From positions 18,929-82,928 of the forward strand of contig JAEWPX010000138.1 in NCBI GenBank assembly GCA_023399375.1: a stretch of 64,000 bases of DNA, given 5' to 3'. The notes beneath the pieces were generated by a model. That model was not told the origin of the DNA. It made no database searches and worked only from the letters and a program-made list of their open reading frames with translations. The stretch's first letter is position 1. Each line of letters starts with the position of its first letter. Made by a program: the position numbers and the translations under genes. The DNA is from Pseudomonadota bacterium (lineage in GTDB: Bacteria; Desulfobacterota; Desulfovibrionia; Desulfovibrionales; Desulfovibrionaceae). Below are positions 44,269 to 52,385 of the stretch, piece by piece.

Positions 44269-44865
44269 ATGTCTTTTTCCATCGAGGGCCAGGACGCCGG
44301 CGCCATGCGCGCCCGTCTGGCCAGCCTGCTGCTGGAGAAATCCTACCGGGCCGGCGAGGTCGTCCTGACCTCGGGGCGCAAGAGCGATTACTATTTCGAT
44401 TGCAAGCAGACCGCGCTGCACCCCGAAGGGGCGTGGCTGATCGGCAACCTGCTGTTCGACCTGCTGCCGCCGGACATCGTCGGCGTCGGCGGCATGACGC
44501 TCGGGGCTGATCCCCTGGTCACGGCCGTGAGCGTCGTCTCCCATCTGCGCGGCCGGCCCCTGCCGGCGTTCATCGTGCGCAAGGCCGCCAAGGGCCATGG
44601 CACGAACCAGTTCCTGGAAGGACTGTCCAATTTCGCTCCGGGCGCCAAAGTGGCGCTGCTCGAGGACGTGGTCACCACGGCCGGCACGCTGCTCACGGTC
44701 ATCGACCGCGTGGTCGACGCCGGGCTCGCGGTCGGGGCCGTGGTCACGGTGCTCGACCGCAAGGAAGGCGGCACGGAGCGCCTGGCCGAGCGCGGCTATC
44801 CGCTGCTGTCGGTTTTCACCCGCGACGCCCTGCTCGCCGCCGGCAAGCCCGGGCAGGCGTCCTGA
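44269..44865 (+). CDS. pyrE: Orotate phosphoribosyltransferase
   Basis: A 198-residue pyrimidine-synthesis enzyme that joins orotate and PRPP to give OMP. The N-terminal LTSGRKSDYYFDCKQTAL is the orotate-binding part. The PRPP motif is VALLEDVVTTAGTLL, and the catalytic loop contains RKAAKGHGTNQFLEG. GGGGAG precedes the ATG at 44269; an upstream frame from 44179 lacks support. It follows purB on the same strand. Confidence 0.95.
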   Translation: MSFSIEGQDAGAMRARLASLLLEKSYRAGEVVLTSGRKSDYYFDCKQTALHPEGAWLIGNLLFDLLPPDIVGVGGMTLGADPLVTAVSVVSHLRGRPLPAFIVRKAAKGHGTNQFLEGLSNFAPGAKVALLEDVVTTAGTLLTVIDRVVDAGLAVGAVVTVLDRKEGGTERLAERGYPLLSVFTRDALLAAGKPGQAS

Positions 44866-44876
44866 CGCGAGGCGAC

Positions 44877-47162
44877 ATGAAACGACTGGGCCCCGCCGTA
44901 GTCCTTGCCTGTCTGCTCCTGGTTCCCTGCCGCCGGGCGGCGGCGGAATGGTCGGCGGACATCGTGGATATGGAGTGGTCGCCGTCGCGGTTCGTGGCCG
45001 TTGACAAGAAGGCCCAGTCGTTTTCCCTGCTCTCCCGCCAAAGCCCGCTCCGGGTGCTGTCGGCCATCCCCTGCGCCACGGGCCAGGAGCTCGGCGACAA
45101 GTTCAAGGAAGGCGACCTCAAGACCCCCGAAGGCGTCTACTTCATCACCCGCCGCAAGAGCGCGGGGCTCAATTACGAGCTCTACGGCGACCTCGCCTTT
45201 CCGCTCAATTTTCCCAACCCGGCCGACGTGGTCCGGCGCAAGTCCGGCCACGGCATCTGGATCCACGGCCGCGGCCACGCCCTCATTCCCTACGAGACGC
45301 AGGGGTGCGTGGCGTTGAGCACTCCGGACATCCACCGCATGGACGCCGAACTGGCCGAGGGCATGCCCGTGGTCATCGCCGACGAGGTGCGCCTCGGCGG
45401 CCCGGACGCGGCCAAGCTGCGCGACGAGGCCCGCGAGGTGGTGGACGCCACCAAGGCCTGGGGCAAGGCCTGGGAAAACCGCTCGGACGCGTTTTTCGAC
45501 TTCCACGATCCCGAGAAATTCTCCCTGACCGAGGGCAAGTCCTTTTCCTCCTTCCGTAGCCACAAGGAAGGGTTGTTTCGCACCCTGCCCTGGATCAAGG
45601 TGGACCTCTCGGAGATTCGCGCCATTCCCGGCCCGGATTACTGGGTGACCTATTTCGTCCAGCTCTACCGCTCCCCCACGCTCGTTTCCCAGGGCTTAAA
45701 GCGCCTCTACTGGCAGCGCAGCGCGGACGGGCGCCTGCGCATCATCGGCATGGAATACGAGGAAATGCCGGTGACCCTGGCGGCGAACGGCAAGCGCGGC
45801 AAGCGACCTTCGCCCGACGAGGCCGAGACCGACACCCGCAAGCCCGACAGCCCGAGCGAGGAGGAAGTGCAGGTCCGCCAGCTCGTCGGCGCCCAACACG
45901 ACGCCATGGAGCGCGTGGCGCAAAAGGCTTTCGCTTCCTTGAGCCTCAAGGCACAGCCCTCGCCCGAGGATCAGGCGATTCTCGAAGTGGCGGGCACGGG
46001 CGCGACCAAGCCCGGCGTGTCGCCGTTCGCCACGGACGCCATGCGTCAGGCCCCGCCCGCGCCGCAGGACATCCCGGCCGTGCCGCCTGCCGCGCCGGCT
46101 CCCGTCCCGGCCAAACCCGCCGCCGTGGCGCAAAAGGCCCCTGCGCCCGCCCCGGAAACCGAAAAGGCCGTCGTAGCGCCGCCTGCTCCGACTCCGGCCG
46201 TGCCTGCCGCACCCGTGCAGGTCGCGGCCGTTTCCCCGGCCAAGGCCGCGCCCGCCGCCGCGCCTGCGCCCGAGCCTGCGCCAAATGTCCCAGTCGCAGC
46301 ACCCGCGCCGAGCATTTCCTCGGCCAAAGCCGCCGAGATCGCGGCCGCCATGGAAGGCTGGCGCACGGCCTGGGAGCGCGGCGACATCACGGCCTACATG
46401 GGATTTTACGCCGATGGCGCGCGCCAGGGCAACCTGCGCGGCAAGGACGCCATCAGGCGGCAGAAGGAAGGCGTCTGGCGCGGCACGTCGCCCGGCCGCG
46501 TGGGCATCGAGGTCGTTGCCGCGGCCCCGTCCGGCGACGGCTACGCCGTGGTCTGCGCCGAGACCTACCAGGCCAAGGGCCGCCGCGAAAGCAAGGGCTA
46601 CAAGAATATCCTCCTCGTCCCGTCCGGCAACCGGCTGCTGATCGCCCAGGAGCGCTGGACCAGGGACCGGCCCGCGGACGTTCCTGCGGTCGCGGCCAAG
46701 GTTTCGCCCGCTCCCGCGCCCGTGGCGGCGACGCCTGCCGCGCCTGTCCAGGCCGCCGCGCCTGCCGCGGCGCAGGCCGAAGCGCCGCAGGCCGCCCCGG
46801 CCCCGGCCAAGACCGATCGCACGGCGCAGGTCGCGTCCCTGCTCGAATCCTGGCGCACGGCCTGGGAAAAGGGCAACGTGGACGCCTACGCCGGATTCTA
46901 CGCGCCGGACGCCGTCCAGGGCGGCCGACGCGGCCGCGCCTCGATCCGCGACGACAAGGTCGATTTGTGGAAGGACAAGGCCCCGAGCCGGGTCGCGCTT
47001 TCCGACGTGAAGATACGCCCCCGCAAGGACGGGTTCGTGGTCACCTGCGTCCAGGACTACCGCAGCCGCGACGGCGGCAGGGATCATGGCCTCAAGACCT
47101 TGTACCTTGCGCCTTCGGGAGGCGGTTTCGCCATCGTCGAGGAAAAATGGAGCCGCCTCTAG
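44877..47162 (+). CDS. L,D-transpeptidase with three NTF2-like domains
   Basis: A 761-residue secreted protein. A signal peptide (about residues 1-23) leads to a YkuD catalytic domain with IWIHGRGHALIPYETQGCVAL; His near 130 and Cys near 144 are the catalytic pair, acting on peptidoglycan stem peptides. A first NTF2-like domain follows (about 185-300). A long Ala/Pro linker comes next, then two closely related NTF2-like domains (GWRTAWERGDITAYMGFYA and SWRTAWEKGNVDAYAGFYA) separated by a second Ala/Pro linker. L,D-transpeptidases with one such Cds6-type domain are known; three is unusual. Its stop is immediately followed by the next gene's ATG. Confidence 0.88.
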   Translation: MKRLGPAVVLACLLLVPCRRAAAEWSADIVDMEWSPSRFVAVDKKAQSFSLLSRQSPLRVLSAIPCATGQELGDKFKEGDLKTPEGVYFITRRKSAGLNYELYGDLAFPLNFPNPADVVRRKSGHGIWIHGRGHALIPYETQGCVALSTPDIHRMDAELAEGMPVVIADEVRLGGPDAAKLRDEAREVVDATKAWGKAWENRSDAFFDFHDPEKFSLTEGKSFSSFRSHKEGLFRTLPWIKVDLSEIRAIPGPDYWVTYFVQLYRSPTLVSQGLKRLYWQRSADGRLRIIGMEYEEMPVTLAANGKRGKRPSPDEAETDTRKPDSPSEEEVQVRQLVGAQHDAMERVAQKAFASLSLKAQPSPEDQAILEVAGTGATKPGVSPFATDAMRQAPPAPQDIPAVPPAAPAPVPAKPAAVAQKAPAPAPETEKAVVAPPAPTPAVPAAPVQVAAVSPAKAAPAAAPAPEPAPNVPVAAPAPSISSAKAAEIAAAMEGWRTAWERGDITAYMGFYADGARQGNLRGKDAIRRQKEGVWRGTSPGRVGIEVVAAAPSGDGYAVVCAETYQAKGRRESKGYKNILLVPSGNRLLIAQERWTRDRPADVPAVAAKVSPAPAPVAATPAAPVQAAAPAAAQAEAPQAAPAPAKTDRTAQVASLLESWRTAWEKGNVDAYAGFYAPDAVQGGRRGRASIRDDKVDLWKDKAPSRVALSDVKIRPRKDGFVVTCVQDYRSRDGGRDHGLKTLYLAPSGGGFAIVEEKWSRL

Positions 47163-47906
47163 ATGGCCGCCGGCGAAAAAGTCGATATCCTCATCCTGCG
47201 TGACGTGGCCGGGGTGCGCCGTTTTCGCGTTCCGGTCCTTTTCCTGCGCTTCCTCTGGCTGTGTCCGCTGATCCTGGCGATACTGCTTGCCGGAGCCGTG
47301 TATGCGGCCTACCGCCTGCGCAAGGACAACCTGGAAATCTCGGGCAAGGTCCGGGCCATGCATGCGGAACTGGACGCGGCAGGAGAAGGGCTCATCAAGC
47401 TCCAAAACATCGAGACGATCCTGCGCTCGCGCGACGTCACGGGCCTGGAGACGCTCATCGGCTCCTACAACGCCGACGATCCCGGCTGGTGGAAGCCCAA
47501 GTCCGTGGACGACAAGGGCAAGGTCGAGCCCCGCGAGACGGCGCGGCCGGACCTCTCGCGCCTGCTCGCCCGCGTGGACGCCAACCAGGCCGGCATCGAC
47601 AACCTGCGCGCCCGCATCGACAACAAGAAGTTGCAGCTCAATTTCGACCTGAGCAACGTCACGCCCCAGACCAACCTCGTCGGCCGCGTGGAAGCGGCGC
47701 TTGTCGGCAACGACGCCACGTTGCTGCCGCTTAGGCCCGAAAAGGACGAGCTGTCCTTCCAGATCCAGCGTTTCAAGCAGATCGCCGTGGGCCTTCCCCT
47801 GCCGGGCAAGATCGACGCCAAGGACGTTTACGGCGTGAAACTCGCCGTGGTCGATCCTTCCGGCAAGACGGTCTTTTCGCAAGTGTACCCGCTGTCGCGG
47901 GAGTAA
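47163..47906 (+). CDS. Single-pass membrane protein with periplasmic coiled coil, partner of the transpeptidase
   Basis: A 247-residue protein beginning one base after the transpeptidase stop. A short cytoplasmic N-terminus is followed by one membrane helix (about residues 22-48) and a helical region with IRVRxxx-type heptads (ARVDANQAGIDNLRARIDNK). A C-terminal beta-rich domain has GVKLAVVDPSGKTVFSQVY. No enzyme motif is visible. The coupling suggests it anchors or regulates the transpeptidase at the inner membrane. The family was not recognised. Confidence 0.7.
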   Translation: MAAGEKVDILILRDVAGVRRFRVPVLFLRFLWLCPLILAILLAGAVYAAYRLRKDNLEISGKVRAMHAELDAAGEGLIKLQNIETILRSRDVTGLETLIGSYNADDPGWWKPKSVDDKGKVEPRETARPDLSRLLARVDANQAGIDNLRARIDNKKLQLNFDLSNVTPQTNLVGRVEAALVGNDATLLPLRPEKDELSFQIQRFKQIAVGLPLPGKIDAKDVYGVKLAVVDPSGKTVFSQVYPLSRE

Positions 47907-47914
47907 CGCGCGCC

Positions 47915-48733
47915 ATGACCCGTTTCTACGTCAATTTGAACCTGCGCGCGGCGCAGCGCGACCCCTCGCTGTGGAAGCGGCAGCTGGCGCGCCGCGTGCC
48001 GCCGGAACTTGGCCTCGATCCGGTGCTCATGGACGCGACGGGCACGGACTGGCACCGGGAAACGGCGCGCCGGATCCGCGACGCCGGGCTTCCCTGCACG
48101 CTGCATCTGCCCTTTTTCGATCTCCAGCCCGGCAGCGCCGACGCCCGCGTGCGCGCGGCGAGCCGCGACCGCCTGCGCGAGGCCATGGACGCGGCCGCCA
48201 TCTACGCGCCGGACCGCATGGTGGGCCACGCCGCCTACAACCGTTTCCTCTACATCCGCTCGTTCAATGATTGGGCGGCGCGCGCGGCCGACACCTGGGC
48301 CGAGGTGCTTGCGTCCTGGCCCGGACATCCGCCGCTTTGTCTGGAAAATACGCACGAAACCGATCCGGCCACGGTCGCCGGGGCCGTTGCCGCGCTCCGG
48401 GAGCGCCTGCCCGAGGGTGAACGCGGACGGGTCGGCATCTGTTTCGACGTGGGGCACTGGTTCAGCTTCGCCGGGGGCAGGGAGGCAGGCAACCTCGACG
48501 CCTGGCTCGACGCCCTGGCCCCGTATCTGCTGCATCTGCACCTGCACGACAACGACGGCTCCTTCGACCAGCACCTGGGCCCCGGGCAGGGGGAGATTCC
48601 CTTCGACGCGCTGTTTTCCGGCCTTGCGTCCCGGGGGCTTCGCCCCACGGCAACCTTCGAGCCCCACACCCCGGCCGCGTTCGAAGCGGCCCTGGCCTTC
48701 GTCGCCGGGCGACCGGACTTCTTCGTCGGCTGA
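47915..48733 (+). CDS. Xylose-isomerase-like TIM-barrel protein
   Basis: A 272-residue protein of the AP-endonuclease-2/sugar phosphate isomerase superfamily. Barrel-strand motifs are CTLHLPFFDLQPG, LCLENTHETDP (a Glu metal ligand), GICFDVGHWFSF (Asp and His ligands) and LLHLHLHDNDGS followed by HLGPGQGEIPF. All expected metal-binding residues are present. The substrate cannot be told from sequence: sugar isomerisation or an endonuclease IV-like role are both conceivable. It lies eight bases after the coiled-coil membrane protein, at the end of this transcript. Confidence 0.78.
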   Translation: MTRFYVNLNLRAAQRDPSLWKRQLARRVPPELGLDPVLMDATGTDWHRETARRIRDAGLPCTLHLPFFDLQPGSADARVRAASRDRLREAMDAAAIYAPDRMVGHAAYNRFLYIRSFNDWAARAADTWAEVLASWPGHPPLCLENTHETDPATVAGAVAALRERLPEGERGRVGICFDVGHWFSFAGGREAGNLDAWLDALAPYLLHLHLHDNDGSFDQHLGPGQGEIPFDALFSGLASRGLRPTATFEPHTPAAFEAALAFVAGRPDFFVG

Positions 48734-48868
48734 CCGTCGCCGGCCCTGCGTTATTTGCCCGCGCGCCATTCTGAGCGCTGAAACACCCTGGCAAATGCTT
48801 GCGATTTTGGATGTCCCCGAGGCTGACCCGGCTCTGACGAGGCATGGAGACAGGTTTTTCTTCAGGCC

Positions 48869-48909
48869 GCGCCCTTGCGCGCGAGGGGAAACGTCGCGCG
48901 CAAGGGCGC
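48869..48909. other. Strong stem-loop at the end of fliQ
   Basis: A perfect 16-base stem, GCGCCCTTGCGCGCGA with its complement, around a nine-base loop, directly touches the fliQ stop codon. No T run follows on either strand, so it is a non-classical end or a stability element of the flagellar transcript. Confidence 0.6.
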
Positions 48910-49178
48910 TAGCGCAGATAGGTCGGGATGTTCATGAAGAGCTCCCGCGTGAAATTGAGCATCTTGTCCATCATCCAGGGGAAGGCCAGCAGCAGGGCGA
49001 TGAACATGGCGAGGATCTTCGGCACGAAGGTCAGCGTCATTTCCTGAATCTGCGTCGCCGCCTGGAGCACGGAGATAAAGACGCCCACCACGAGCGAGAC
49101 CCCGAGCATCGGCAACGCCAGGAAAAGCGCCGTTTCGATGGCTTGTCTGGAGATGGCGACGACCATATCCGGCGTCAT
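48909..49178 (-). CDS. fliQ: Flagellar export gate protein FliQ
   Basis: An 89-residue protein with two membrane helices, a component of the flagellar type III export gate with FliP and FliR. The family pattern is clear: ISRQAIETALFLALPMLGVS, then VFISVLQAATQIQEMTLTF. Length is standard. It is separated from fliP by 121 bases that hold a dispersed hairpin repeat. The usual next genes fliR and flhB are not here. Confidence 0.95.
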   Translation of the reverse strand: MTPDMVVAISRQAIETALFLALPMLGVSLVVGVFISVLQAATQIQEMTLTFVPKILAMFIALLLAFPWMMDKMLNFTRELFMNIPTYLR

Positions 49179-49243
49179 TGCGCGCCTCCTTTCCGGTGCA
49201 TGTTCATAGCGATGCGAGGCCGTTTTACGAAATTTCCCTTATT

Positions 49244-49282
49244 GGGATACCAAAGGGCGCAAACCCTTTGGCCGCCGGAGGC
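49244..49282 (-). repeat. Dispersed hairpin repeat, copy 5 (AAAGGGT type)
   Basis: Read on the minus strand: GCCTCCGGCGGCCAAAGGG, then a short loop and CCCTTTGG. It lies between fliP and fliQ in sense orientation, separating two genes that are normally adjacent or overlapping. Confidence 0.8.
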
Positions 49283-49299
49283 TTTCATCCTTGCCAACA

Positions 49300-50133
49300 T
49301 CACGTCGCGAACGAGTTGACGAGCGACGCCACCATGAGCCCCCAGCCGTCCACGAGCACGAACAGCAGCAGCTTGAAGGGCATGGCGATGGTCGCCGGCG
49401 GCAGCATCATCATGCCCATGGCGAGCAGGATGCTCGAAATGACCATGTCCAGGATGAGGAAGGGAATGTAGATCAGAAAGCCGATGGTGAACGCCGTTTT
49501 GAGTTCGCTGATCATGAATCCCGCCGCCAGCATGACCGTGGGCACCTCGGCCTTGTCCTTGGGCCGCTCCATCTTGGTCACGGTGTAAAAGACCGACAAG
49601 TCCTTTTCCCGCGTGTGCTTGAACAGAAATTCCCGCAGTGGCCCCTCGGCCTTCTTGAGCGCCTCGGTGAAGCCGATCTGCTCGTCCATGTAGGGCGAAA
49701 GCGCATCGTCGTAGATGGCCTTGCCCGTGGGGTACATGATGACGCAGGTCAAAAAAATGGCCAGGCTGGCCAGGATCTGCGTCGGCGGCACTTGCTGCAC
49801 GCCCATGGCCTGGCGCAGAAACGAAAAGACGATGATGATGCGGGTAAAGGAAGTCACCGTCAAAACGAACGAAGGGGCCAGCGACAGCACCGTCAGGGCG
49901 AAGAGGATTTCGAGCAGCGTGGCCACGCGCTCGGGCTGGTTCTGCCCGGCGGCGAGATTTAAGGAAAGCGAGGGCGCATCCTGCGCCATGGCCGTGGCGG
50001 CCGCAAGGACGATAAGCAGCGCCAGGGGCAGGGCGAGCCGGCTAAGGCGCAGGAGGCGCGCCGTCGCCGTCCGGCGTTCGCGCCCGGGCGGCAAGGGTCG
50101 CGGCGAAGCTGTTTCGGGCATTGGTGTCGTCAT
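49300..50133 (-). CDS. fliP: Flagellar export gate protein FliP
   Basis: A 277-residue precursor. A positively charged N-terminus and signal peptide (cleavage near AMAQD, about residue 50) are followed by four membrane helices with family motifs LSLAPSFVLTVTSFTRIIIV, FLRQAMGVQQVPPTQIL and FVLVDGWGLMVASLVNSF. FliP is the main ring component of the flagellar export gate. The ATG at 50133 has GAGGAA upstream; it overlaps fliO by 92 bases. Confidence 0.95.
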   Translation of the reverse strand: MTTPMPETASPRPLPPGRERRTATARLLRLSRLALPLALLIVLAAATAMAQDAPSLSLNLAAGQNQPERVATLLEILFALTVLSLAPSFVLTVTSFTRIIIVFSFLRQAMGVQQVPPTQILASLAIFLTCVIMYPTGKAIYDDALSPYMDEQIGFTEALKKAEGPLREFLFKHTREKDLSVFYTVTKMERPKDKAEVPTVMLAAGFMISELKTAFTIGFLIYIPFLILDMVISSILLAMGMMMLPPATIAMPFKLLLFVLVDGWGLMVASLVNSFAT

Positions 50134-50446
50134 CGTCGGCCGTTTCCTCGGTGAGCAGCGTGATGTTGTGTTCGGTGACGCCGAGCACGAGGTTCTTATG
50201 CATGAACCGGACCACTACGATGCTCTTGCGCGGCCCGAGGCTCAGGTGGGCGAGCAGACGCAGCATGCCGCCGCGCCCGGCCGGGCCGATGCCCCATTTG
50301 CCGCCGTAGCGCTTAAGCAGCCAATAGGCGGCGAAAATGACGGCCAGGACGAGCAGCAGGGCCAGGGCCATGTGCACGGCCGTGCCGGCCAGGCCGTAAT
50401 CCATGGCCGGCGGCGTCGCGACGGGGGCGGCCACAGGATCAGGCAA
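50042..50446 (-). CDS. fliO: Flagellar biosynthetic protein FliO
   Basis: A 134-residue protein with one membrane helix (about residues 22-46, HMALALLLVLAVIFAAYWLL), then the cytoplasmic FliO core with LAHLSLGPRKSIVVVRF and LVLGVTEHNITLL. FliO assists FliP assembly. It starts at TTG 50446, inside the end of fliN; an ATG at 50404 is an alternative. The acidic tail (ETADDDDTN) and C-terminus overlap fliP. Confidence 0.88.
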   Translation of the reverse strand: MPDPVAAPVATPPAMDYGLAGTAVHMALALLLVLAVIFAAYWLLKRYGGKWGIGPAGRGGMLRLLAHLSLGPRKSIVVVRFMHKNLVLGVTEHNITLLTEETADDDDTNARNSFAATLAARARTPDGDGAPPAP

Positions 50447-51023
50447 GCTGTTTCACCCGTTCGATGGGGCTGATGATGTCGGTTAGGCGCACGCCGAACT
50501 TCTCGTTGATGACCACGGCCTCGCCCCGGGCAACGAGCTTGCCGTTGACGTAGATTTCCAGGGGCTCGCCGGCCAGCTTGTTGAGCTCGATGACCGAACC
50601 CTGGCCCAGTTGCAGCAGTTCGTTGATGAGGAGCTTGGTGCGGCCGAGTTCCGCGGACACGTCGAGGGGAATGTCCAGGATGAAGTCCAGGTCGCGGCGG
50701 ACGTTTTCCGGGCGCGGCGCTTTGGCTTCCTGCGTCAGGTTCTTGAACTGGGCCGAGGCGCTTTGCCGCGAGAGCGATTCCTGCTCGCGTTCGCGCTTGA
50801 TGGACTGCTCTTCCTCGTCGGCGAGCGCGGCGGCCCATTCCGCGGCCAGGGCGTCGTCGCCGCCGCCGCTTTTGCCTCCGCCCCCGCCGCCTCCGCCGCC
50901 TGCGGGCTGGTCGAACAGGGCGTCGATGTCGGATTGGGAAGCGGGCTTTTCATCTTCCTGGTCGTCCAGGGCGGCGGCCCATTCCGCAGCCAGCTTGTCC
51001 TGATCGATATCGTCCGGAGCCAT
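50439..51023 (-). CDS. fliN: Flagellar motor switch protein FliN with extended N-terminus
   Basis: A 194-residue C-ring protein. The C-terminal 85 residues are the SpoA domain (LDFILDIPLDVSAELGRTK, ELLQLGQGSVIELNKLAGEP, GEAVVINEKFGVRLTDI), which forms the base of the switch and binds the export ATPase complex. The N-terminal 100 residues are acidic and disordered, with a run of nine glycines between two copies of LAAEWAAAL (residues about 11-19 and 59-67). The repeated motif may be a docking peptide. It overlaps fliO by eight bases. Confidence 0.94.
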   Translation of the reverse strand: MAPDDIDQDKLAAEWAAALDDQEDEKPASQSDIDALFDQPAGGGGGGGGGKSGGGDDALAAEWAAALADEEEQSIKREREQESLSRQSASAQFKNLTQEAKAPRPENVRRDLDFILDIPLDVSAELGRTKLLINELLQLGQGSVIELNKLAGEPLEIYVNGKLVARGEAVVINEKFGVRLTDIISPIERVKQLA

Positions 51024-51047
51024 GGAATATCCTTGCGCCGAGGCGGG

Positions 51048-51635
51048 TTATTGGATGACGAAATCCGTGAAATAGACCCTGGCCACCTTGGCCTGGCCGA
51101 TGGCCTGGTTGAGGCGGTCCACGATCTCCTTGCGCAGCAGGATCTTGCCTTCGAGCGTGCCGAGGTCTTGCGACGTCTTGGAGGAAAGGAGCATGAGCAG
51201 GGCGTCGCGGATCTTCGGCATGTTGGCTTCGAGCAGTTCCGGGTTCCCGGTCATCTCCACGTCGAGTACGATCTTGAGATAGCGCCTGGCGTTGGGATCG
51301 GCCAGGTTGACCACGAACGCGGGCAGGGGGACGTTGTTGGACGGGGCCTTGTCCTTGCCGCCGTGTCCGCCCTTGGCTTCGCCATGCCCGCCTTCGGCCT
51401 TTTTCTCCTCGGCCTTGGGCGCGTGCGCCTCCTCGGCCTTCTTTTCCTCGGCCGCGGGCTGTCCTTCGGCCGGGGCTTCCGCCGCCGGTGCGGGCGGCTT
51501 GGCCGCGAAGAATTTCAGGTAGGCGAAATAGCCGCCGCCGCCGAGGACCAGCAGCAAAACGACCAGGATGACGTATTTGAGAAAGCCGCCTTTTTTCTTT
51601 TTCTTGCCTTCTTCGGCTTCGGGAGCGTCAGCCAT
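51048..51635 (-). CDS. fliL: Flagellar basal body-associated protein FliL
   Basis: A 195-residue protein with a short Lys-rich cytoplasmic start, one membrane helix (about residues 18-40), an Ala/Glu/Lys/His-rich periplasmic linker, and the FliL domain (about 100-195; FVVNLADPNARRYLKIVLDV, IVDRLNQAIGQAKVARVYF). FliL rings surround stator units and support motor torque. GGAGGAAC precedes the ATG at 51635. It is the first flagellar gene, 23 bases after yggS. Confidence 0.92.
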   Translation of the reverse strand: MADAPEAEEGKKKKKGGFLKYVILVVLLLVLGGGGYFAYLKFFAAKPPAPAAEAPAEGQPAAEEKKAEEAHAPKAEEKKAEGGHGEAKGGHGGKDKAPSNNVPLPAFVVNLADPNARRYLKIVLDVEMTGNPELLEANMPKIRDALLMLLSSKTSQDLGTLEGKILLRKEIVDRLNQAIGQAKVARVYFTDFVIQ

Positions 51636-51658
51636 GTGTTCCTCCGGGCGTCGCCGGG

Positions 51659-52363
51659 CTACGACGCCGGTCGCTGTCTCGGGCCAAAAAGGTCGGTGCC
51701 CACGCGCACGTGGGTGGCCCCTTCCATGACGGCGGCCTCGAGGTCGCCGCTCATGCCCATGGAGAGCATGGGCAGCGGCATGCCGAGGCGCGATTCCAGG
51801 GCGTCGCGCAGTTCCCGCAGCCGGCAAAAGGCCGGGCGCGCGCCCTCGGGGTCGTCGAAGACCGGCGGAATGACCATGAGGCCGCTCAGGCGCAACGCCG
51901 TCATGGCCGCGACGGCCTCGGCCAGTTCCGGCAGGCCGTCCGGCGAAACCCCGGATTTCTGCGTTTCCCCGGCCACGTTGACCTGCAGGCACACGGGTTG
52001 CGTCAGGCCGGCGTCGCTTGTTCTCTTTTGCAATACCTGGGCCAACTCCATGTTGTCCAGGGTGTGGATGCAGGCGAAGCGTCCCACGGCGAAGCGCGCC
52101 TTGTTGCGCTGCAAATGGCCGATGAAATGCCAGGCGAGCCCGGCTGGCGCGGCCTCCATCTTGGGCAGGGCCTCCTGGATGTAGGACTCGCCGAAGATTG
52201 TCTGGCCGCAGGCGGCAAGGGCCGCCACCTCGGCCGCGTCATGGAGCTTCGAGACCGCAACCAGCGTCACGGCGGACGGATCGCGGCCGCAGGCCGCGCA
52301 GGCCGAAGCGATGCGCGCGCGCACGCGATCGAGCCGCTCCCTGGCGGAAACGTCCACGGACAC
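51659..52363 (-). CDS. yggS: YggS-family pyridoxal phosphate homeostasis protein
   Basis: A 234-residue alanine-racemase-like TIM-barrel protein that binds pyridoxal phosphate and keeps vitamin B6 and amino-acid pools balanced. The PLP lysine lies in LVAVSKLHDA. Other family motifs are FGESYIQEAL, WHFIGHLQRNKARF, QVNVAGETQKSGV and MLSMGMSGDLEAAV, ending VRVGTDLFGPR. It follows era by 22 bases and precedes fliL by 23, so it is probably co-transcribed with the flagellar genes. Confidence 0.94.
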   Translation of the reverse strand: MSVDVSARERLDRVRARIASACAACGRDPSAVTLVAVSKLHDAAEVAALAACGQTIFGESYIQEALPKMEAAPAGLAWHFIGHLQRNKARFAVGRFACIHTLDNMELAQVLQKRTSDAGLTQPVCLQVNVAGETQKSGVSPDGLPELAEAVAAMTALRLSGLMVIPPVFDDPEGARPAFCRLRELRDALESRLGMPLPMLSMGMSGDLEAAVMEGATHVRVGTDLFGPRQRPAS

Positions 52364-52385
52364 GTTTTCCTCTCCCTTGGCCGGG

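Noticed and set aside
48869..48909. Stem-loop after fliQ as an intrinsic terminator
   Set aside because: The stem is perfect but no T run follows on either strand, so it is listed only as a stem-loop.
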